Position numbers and translations under genes: made by a program. A model generated the notes under the pieces. The model made no database searches. It was not told the origin of the DNA and was given only the letters and a program-made list of their open reading frames with translations. From Alphaproteobacteria bacterium (lineage in GTDB: Bacteria > Pseudomonadota > Alphaproteobacteria > JALCBB01), in NCBI GenBank assembly GCA_028066985.1, contig JALCBB010000008.1, forward strand, positions 1 to 32,856: a stretch of 32,856 nt of DNA, in the 5' to 3' direction. Within the stretch, counting starts at the first letter, position 1. The number at the start of each line of letters is the position of its first letter. This document shows positions 27,581 through 32,856 of the stretch, piece by piece.

Positions 27581-28000
27581 TAACAGACGAAGTGCGGCCT
27601 TTGGCATTAGTGGGAGTTTGACTAAGACATTCACAATAGTGGCTCAAGCGAGCGATGCCAGCAGATGGGTGCGGGCTAGCCCGCAAAAAAAATTAAAAAA
27701 ATAATTTGACTATTTAAGGGGTCAATTAAATAAATTGCTTTCTTATTAATTGACTATTAATGGTGTTAATTAAATAAATTATTTTCTTTTTAATTTAATT
27801 TTTTTTGCAGGCAGCGCCTGCGGGCATCAGTGGGTGTGTTTCGCTTGAGCGGCTGTTGTGAATGTCTAAGTCAAACTCCCACTAATGCCAGCGGCGAGCC
27901 GCCGCAGGCATCAGTTGGTGCGGTTCGCTTGAGCCAGCACTGTGACTGTCTTAGTCAAACGCCCGCTAATGCCGAAGGCTGTTCTTCGTCCGTCTCTTAA
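27581..28000. repeat. Dispersed inverted-repeat element in the opposite core orientation (type 2 arm, core, two tandem type 1 arms)
   Basis: taacagacgaagtgcggcctttggcattagtggg...gcgggctagcccgcaaaaaaaa / ttttttttgcaggcagcgcctgc... / gcggcgagccgccgc...ttcttcgtccgtctcttaa. Confidence 0.92.
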
Positions 28001-28735
28001 TCAGGACGGGTCGGATGAGTCCGAAGAATCCTTGAGAGCGCCCGCAGGCTTGCCAGCCACACCGGCAACACCATAACCAGACGCCTTCTCCTCGCGCGTC
28101 TCGCCATACCACCAGAACAACAGCAGGATCGCGCCCACTCCCGTCAGCAGCAGCAACTGCCACCAGCCGCTCCGTCCAGTGTCATGCAAACGCCGCGCCC
28201 CCACCGCCAGCCCCGGCAGCAGCAGCAAAATAAACGCCAGACGACCAAACGGCTCCCTGTCATCATCACCGCCCCAGTCGTCGCCCCAGTCATCTCTCCA
28301 GCCGCCGGCGCTGAAAACTCCGCTCCAGCCGTCCATCCGGCGCAGACGCTTCGCCAGAAACGCCCCGAACGGATGCGCGCGGCTCAAATCTCCGTCAACA
28401 CGCAGATTGAATACATCCGCCTCCGGATCCGCCTCAACACTCAGCGACAGACTGTCGTCGGCATACTCCACCACCAGCGGCCCGCCGCGCGCGCGGCTCG
28501 CGCTGAAATCAAACGGACGCTCATCCTCCAGCCACGACAAACGCGCGCCGCGACGGTCGTCACGGTCGCGGTCGCGCCCGCCGCCGCCGTCAAAAAATAA
28601 TTCGTCCAGCGCCGACGCCGCGAACATCACCAGAAACGCGAAGAGAAACCACCACCAGAATTCCTCGCGTCCCGCGCGGCCGCGAAACTGCGCGTAGTTG
28701 CGGAAACACTTCTTGACCGATTCAAAAAAAGTCAT
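28001..28735 (-). CDS. DUF805 family membrane protein with large inserted domain
   Basis: FFESVKKCFRNYAQFRGRAGREEFWWWFLFAFLV ... LLLLPGLAVGARRLHDTGRSGWWQLLLLTGVGAILLLFWW. Confidence 0.85.
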   Translation of the reverse strand: MTFFESVKKCFRNYAQFRGRAGREEFWWWFLFAFLVMFAASALDELFFDGGGGRDRDRDDRRGARLSWLEDERPFDFSASRARGGPLVVEYADDSLSLSVEADPEADVFNLRVDGDLSRAHPFGAFLAKRLRRMDGWSGVFSAGGWRDDWGDDWGGDDDREPFGRLAFILLLLPGLAVGARRLHDTGRSGWWQLLLLTGVGAILLLFWWYGETREEKASGYGVAGVAGKPAGALKDSSDSSDPS

Positions 28736-28794
28736 CGCCGGACTCGCCTTCGTTCACTCCCCGATGCCGGAAGCATAGCACACAGTCCCGACCC

Positions 28795-29763
28795 TCACAA
28801 CCCCCCGAACCGCGCCAGAAGCGCCTCGCCCCGCGCGCCCAATGCCGCGATGTCACGACGCAACGCCTCGCCGCGCTCCGCCGCGAGCGGCAGCAAAGGC
28901 GCGCGCGGATGCCAGTCGCCCGCAGCGCCGGACTGCCGTCCCGCCAGATGCTTCAACGCCGGAATCGTCCCGTACGGAGCAATCGCCTCGCGCAACTTAA
29001 CCAGAAAATCATGCGACTCCTCGGCGGCGCCGTCGCCGTCGCTGTCGCCGCCGTCCGCGCCCGCCGCGAACATCTCGGACATCACATCTCCCGCGATGCA
29101 CGCGCGCGCCAGTATGCCGCCCGCGCCGCCGTTGCGCGCATGACGAAGCAGAAGCCGCTCGTCGCCGCACATGATTCCGAGATCGGGAAAGTCGCGCGTC
29201 AGAGCGCTCAGATGATCCCACTCGCCGTCGGAGTCTTTGACGCCCACGAGGCGATGCGGAAAACGCTCCAGCACCGACGAGACCAGCGGCAAAGTGATCC
29301 GGCTCCGCGACAATTTCGGAATGTTGTAAAGCAGAACACCGAAGTCGCCGCCGCCGCCGTCCGCGTCAAGAGATTCAAAAACGGCGCCGTACCATTTCGC
29401 CAGCCCCTCGTCGTCGCTCGGATAGAAAAACGGCGGCAGAATCAGCGCGCCGGGAAAACCGAGCGAGCGCACACGACGAGTCAACTCTATCGTCTCGTCC
29501 AATGACGCGCCTCCGGTGCCGGGCCACAGGCGTTGCGTGTCAATGCCGTCCGCAAGCGCCGCCTCCAGCGCCCGCACGCGCTCGGCGCCCGACAGCGAGG
29601 GGCCCTCGCCGGTCGTGCCGAAAGGCACCACGCCCGCGCAACCGCCCGCCTCCAGGAGCCAGCGCCAGTGCCATACCGTTGGCTTCACATCCAGCGCACC
29701 GTTGTCTTCGAGCGCTGTCAGTGCCGCCGCCCATATTCCGCAGGGATGTTTTTTGTCTGTCAT
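28795..29763 (-). CDS. Dihydrodipicolinate synthase / N-acetylneuraminate lyase family protein
   Basis: GIWAAALTALEDNGALD, GVVPFGTTGEGPSLSGAERVRALEA, VLLYNIPKLS, LVGVKDSDGEWDHL. Confidence 0.85.
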   Translation of the reverse strand: MTDKKHPCGIWAAALTALEDNGALDVKPTVWHWRWLLEAGGCAGVVPFGTTGEGPSLSGAERVRALEAALADGIDTQRLWPGTGGASLDETIELTRRVRSLGFPGALILPPFFYPSDDEGLAKWYGAVFESLDADGGGGDFGVLLYNIPKLSRSRITLPLVSSVLERFPHRLVGVKDSDGEWDHLSALTRDFPDLGIMCGDERLLLRHARNGGAGGILARACIAGDVMSEMFAAGADGGDSDGDGAAEESHDFLVKLREAIAPYGTIPALKHLAGRQSGAAGDWHPRAPLLPLAAERGEALRRDIAALGARGEALLARFGGL

Positions 29764-29778
29764 TGCGACACTTTCGGA

Positions 29779-30798
29779 TTAATTGCGGAGATATGCAAGC
29801 GCCTCGGCGCGCACCTCGCCCGTCGCCGCGAGGACGGCGCAGCCGCCGATGCGGACGCGTCCGCCGTCCCGCGACATTCTTATTTGCGACGGGCGTCCCA
29901 TGTCCTTGCCCTGTTCAATGACGAATTCTTTTTTCGCGTCCGCTGTCAGTCCGTGCAGCGAGAGCCATCCGGCGAGGGCGACGGCGGCGGAGCCTGTCGC
30001 GGGGTCTTCGGGGATTCCGACCTCGGGCGCGAACATTCGCGCACAAACACCGGCGGCGGTGTCGGGCAGACTGAAGACATAGACACCCGAGGGTCTTGTC
30101 GCGTCGCTCCAGAGGTTCTTCAGACTTCCGACATCGGGAACGCGCGCCCGCGACAGCGCTTCTGATTTTACGGGCAGAAAATAAAACGCGCCGCCCGCCG
30201 CGAAGACGGCGCCCGCGTGTCGCTGGTCAATGTCTTCCTCGTCCAGACCGACGAGGTTTGCGACCGCTGTTTCCGTCACTCCGTGTTCGGCGTCTTCGTT
30301 TCTTTTCGGCGTGAGCGGCGCGATGAAACTGACACAGACACATTCGTGTTCGCCTTTTCCTTCGCGGTTTGTTGAGACGGTGATATTTCCGGCGCGGGTT
30401 TTGAGCGAGAATTCTTCGCCGGCGCCGTTCAGGGACAGCCATGCCGCCGTTCCGATAACGGGATGTCCCGCGAAGGGCAGTTCAACGCGCGGCGTGAATA
30501 TCCGCATCGCCGTCGTTTTATTTTTACGACCGCGACCGTCACCCGTCTTATTAATGACATCATCGGAGACAATAACGGCGCCGCCGTCACCGTCAATGTT
30601 CCCGTCGCCTTTATCGTTGACAACAACACCGCCGCCATTGTCGTCACCGTCACCGAGAAAGACGCTCTCGCTCAAATTCCACTCGCCCGCGATCCGCTGC
30701 ATCGCCGCCGCCGACAAACCCTCCCCGCCCTCAAAAACCGCGAGCGGATTGCCTCCGAACGCCCGCCGCGTGAAGACATCCAGAATCGCGTAGCGCAT
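29779..30798 (-). CDS. PhzF family isomerase/epimerase-like protein
   Basis: MRYAILDVFTRRAFGGNPLAVFEGGEGLSAAAMQRIAGEWNLSESVFL, RIFTPRVELPFAGHPVIGTAAWL, EDPATGSAAVALAGWL. Confidence 0.9.
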   Translation of the reverse strand: MRYAILDVFTRRAFGGNPLAVFEGGEGLSAAAMQRIAGEWNLSESVFLGDGDDNGGGVVVNDKGDGNIDGDGGAVIVSDDVINKTGDGRGRKNKTTAMRIFTPRVELPFAGHPVIGTAAWLSLNGAGEEFSLKTRAGNITVSTNREGKGEHECVCVSFIAPLTPKRNEDAEHGVTETAVANLVGLDEEDIDQRHAGAVFAAGGAFYFLPVKSEALSRARVPDVGSLKNLWSDATRPSGVYVFSLPDTAAGVCARMFAPEVGIPEDPATGSAAVALAGWLSLHGLTADAKKEFVIEQGKDMGRPSQIRMSRDGGRVRIGGCAVLAATGEVRAEALAYLRN

Positions 30799-30901
30799 CG
30801 CCTGAACTCCCGAATTCGCCCCCAAAAACGCGCTTGGCATATCGCCCGCGCTCCCCTATAATCACACACCGCAAGGCAAAACAAAACCACGAGCAAAGAC
30901 C

Positions 30902-31471
30902 ATGTTCTTCTCACGAAAGAAACACGCCCCGCGCAGCCCCGCCCCCGCCGGCGACACTCCCGCGCCCGCCGCCAACGACAGCGACACCGCCGACACCGGC
31001 TCCGGCGCCGTCGCGCTCGCCACCTTCGCGGCGGGCTGCTTCTGGGGCGTCCAGGAGTCGTTCGACAGCCTCGCGGGCGTCGTCTCCACGGAGGTCGGCT
31101 ACACCGGCGGCACGCTGGATCATCCGACCTACGAAGATGTCTGCGAGGGCGGCACCGGACACGCCGAGGCTGTCCGCGTCTCCTACGACCCCGAGCAGAT
31201 TTCGTATCGCACGCTGCTCAGGCATTTTCTTTCCATTCACGACCCGACGCAGTTCAACCGCCAGGGTCCCGATGTCGGACATCAGTACCGCTCGGCGATC
31301 TTTCATCACTCCGACGAGCAGCGCGAACTCGCGCAGGGCATCCTGGAACTGGAGCAGAAATCCGGACGCCACAAGCGTCCGGTCGTCACCGAGGTCGCCG
31401 CCGCCGGACAGTGGTGGCGCGCCGAAAAATACCACCAGAACTACTTCGCGGCGCGGGGGATGGCGAAATGA
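30902..31471 (+). CDS. msrA: Peptide-methionine (S)-S-oxide reductase
   Basis: ATFAAGCFWGVQESFDSLAGVVSTEVGYTGGTLDHPTYEDVCEGGTGHAEAV; DPTQFNRQGPDVGHQYRSAIF. Confidence 0.94.
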   Translation: MFFSRKKHAPRSPAPAGDTPAPAANDSDTADTGSGAVALATFAAGCFWGVQESFDSLAGVVSTEVGYTGGTLDHPTYEDVCEGGTGHAEAVRVSYDPEQISYRTLLRHFLSIHDPTQFNRQGPDVGHQYRSAIFHHSDEQRELAQGILELEQKSGRHKRPVVTEVAAAGQWWRAEKYHQNYFAARGMAK

Positions 31472-31692
31472 GCAACATTTCTGTCGGCGAGTTGCGGCGT
31501 CTTGAGGCGTATCTGCGGCGGCGTCTTAACAATCCGCAGATTCGGCTTGAGCATCACGCCACGCAGAAGGAGATGGGCGAGGTTTTCCTCGGCGACGAAT
31601 TCTTCGGCACTGTCTACCGCGACACCGAGGACGGCGAAATCACCTTTGACATCAACATCACGATCCTTCAGGACGACCTCGAGACCTCCTGA
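31468..31692 (+). CDS. DUF3126-like small protein
   Basis: MSNISVGELRRLEAYLRRRLNNPQIRLEHHATQKEMGEVFLGDEFFGTVYRDTEDGEITFDINITIL; ATGA overlap with msrA. Confidence 0.75.
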   Translation: MSNISVGELRRLEAYLRRRLNNPQIRLEHHATQKEMGEVFLGDEFFGTVYRDTEDGEITFDINITILQDDLETS

Positions 31693-31701
31693 GCGCGCGT
31701 C

Positions 31702-32619
31702 ATGCGGAGCAGACTCTGGCGCCGCGACTTTCTTGCCGGACTGACCGCTTCTGTGTTCGCGGCGCCGCGTGTCGCGGGGGCGGACGCTGTTGAGGGGAGT
31801 GCCGGCGTATTTCACGAGGCTGAGATTCTGCGTCATCTTGGCGCGCTTCGTTTTCTGGCGCGTTTTGTTTCCGAGGGCGGACGCGCGTTGTCGGCGGCGG
31901 AGTTCGGGATTATTCCGGCGCGCTGTCTTCTGCCCGAGGCGTGGCCGCGTTATGACGACCAGCCCGCGGCGCCGTGGGGCGCTGCGGTGGAGGCGGCGGT
32001 GTCGGCGCGACTTGAGGGGGTTCGTGTTCGTCTGGCGGAGCGCGAATGGCGCGAGGTTTCGGAGGATCGTTTCGGGCATCGCGCCCTGTCTTTTATGGAG
32101 GCGGACGCGGACATTGAGATCAATCGTCTGCTGATAGCGGAGGGACTGGCGGTGGCGTCGGCGCGTGACGCGGGGTTTCGCGGCGCGCGTTCGGGGCGTC
32201 TGCGTGACGAGGAGTCGCGTCTGTTGCGCGAGGATGCCGGAGTGTTCGCCCGTGATTTTGCGGCGGAGGAGGAGGCGCGCGCGATGCGGCGCGGGGTGTG
32301 GGGGAACGGGCTGCGGGTTTTGATGCCGGAGACGGCTTCGGGGTATACGGCGCGGTGGCGCGGTTTTGGAATTATTCGCGGGGTTCCGTTGTCGCACCAG
32401 GAGCGGAGTACTCTGGACTGGCTTAATTTCGGTCATGATCCGCGGACTGATTTCACGCTGGCGATTCCGCGCATTTTGCGGACGCGTGTTGAGGAGTTGC
32501 TTGGCGAGGAGATTTCGGGATTTCCCGGCCGTGGTTTAGAGATGCGCGGCTGGGTGGAGTGGCGCGGCGGACCCTATGTTGTTTTGTCTGCGCCGCATCG
32601 CTTACGCCTCCTGGTTTAA
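31702..32619 (+). CDS. Probable exported SNase/thermonuclease-like protein
   Basis: Tat-like signal RRDFLAGLTASVFAAPRVAGA; RLLIAEGLAVAS...EEEARAMRRGVWG resembles the SNase C-terminal half. Confidence 0.5.
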   Translation: MRSRLWRRDFLAGLTASVFAAPRVAGADAVEGSAGVFHEAEILRHLGALRFLARFVSEGGRALSAAEFGIIPARCLLPEAWPRYDDQPAAPWGAAVEAAVSARLEGVRVRLAEREWREVSEDRFGHRALSFMEADADIEINRLLIAEGLAVASARDAGFRGARSGRLRDEESRLLREDAGVFARDFAAEEEARAMRRGVWGNGLRVLMPETASGYTARWRGFGIIRGVPLSHQERSTLDWLNFGHDPRTDFTLAIPRILRTRVEELLGEEISGFPGRGLEMRGWVEWRGGPYVVLSAPHRLRLLV

Positions 32620-32856
32620 ACAGACGAAGAGCAACCTTTGGCATTAGTGAGAGTTAAATTTAGACATTCACGATAGCCGCTCAAGCAAGCGATGCCAGCA
32701 GACGGGTGCGGGCTAGCCCGCAAAAAATTAAAAAATTAATTTGACTATTAATAGACAGACGACAATAACAGTGTCAATTAAATCGGCGTCAGGCATTTGG
32801 CATTAGTGGGCGTTTGACTAAGACATTCACGGTGTCGGCTCAAGCGAGCGATGCCA
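32620..32856. repeat. Dispersed element, two direct type 2 left arms, truncated by window end
   Basis: acagacgaagagcaacctttggcattagtgagag...gcgggctagcccgcaaaaaatt...catttggcattagtgggcgtttgactaagacattcacggtgtcggctcaagcgagcgatgcca. Confidence 0.88.

Noticed and set aside
32620-32856. Possible CRISPR array from repeated arms
   Set aside because: Only two long (~100-nt) arms with AT-rich non-uniform spacing, matching the dispersed element rather than short regular repeats with unique spacers; no cas genes.

Overview
GC-rich bacterial window. A DUF3126-like protein suggests an alphaproteobacterium (inference). It carries most of a de novo purine pathway (purL, purB, purM, purN, purF, purE, purC, purD) mixed with housekeeping genes (hisS, gpmA-like, mmsA-like, msrA) and two tRNA-Arg genes. 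The main non-routine signals are: (1) a dispersed family of non-coding elements with long inverted-repeat arms, an asymmetric AT-rich core and GC stems that show compensatory changes. Several copies abut stop codons exactly, and one arm lies in frame inside the purL coding sequence. (2) A 2-gene operon of a RapA/SNF2-type helicase and an Hsp70/actin-fold ATPase, a candidate defence or remodelling module. (3) A lower-GC island between tRNA-Arg(ACG) and purE with an AbiJ-NTD4/HEPN-like protein and two paralogous multi-TM proteins, bounded by a ~65-bp direct repeat derived from the 3' end of the AbiJ-like gene. (4) A 20-nt perfect palindrome resembling parS. (5) Nested hairpins in the helicase/hisS divergent spacer. 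(6) Unusual low-complexity extensions or insertions in several core enzymes. No CRISPR array, rRNA or transposase was seen. All family assignments come from motif reading, with no database search.
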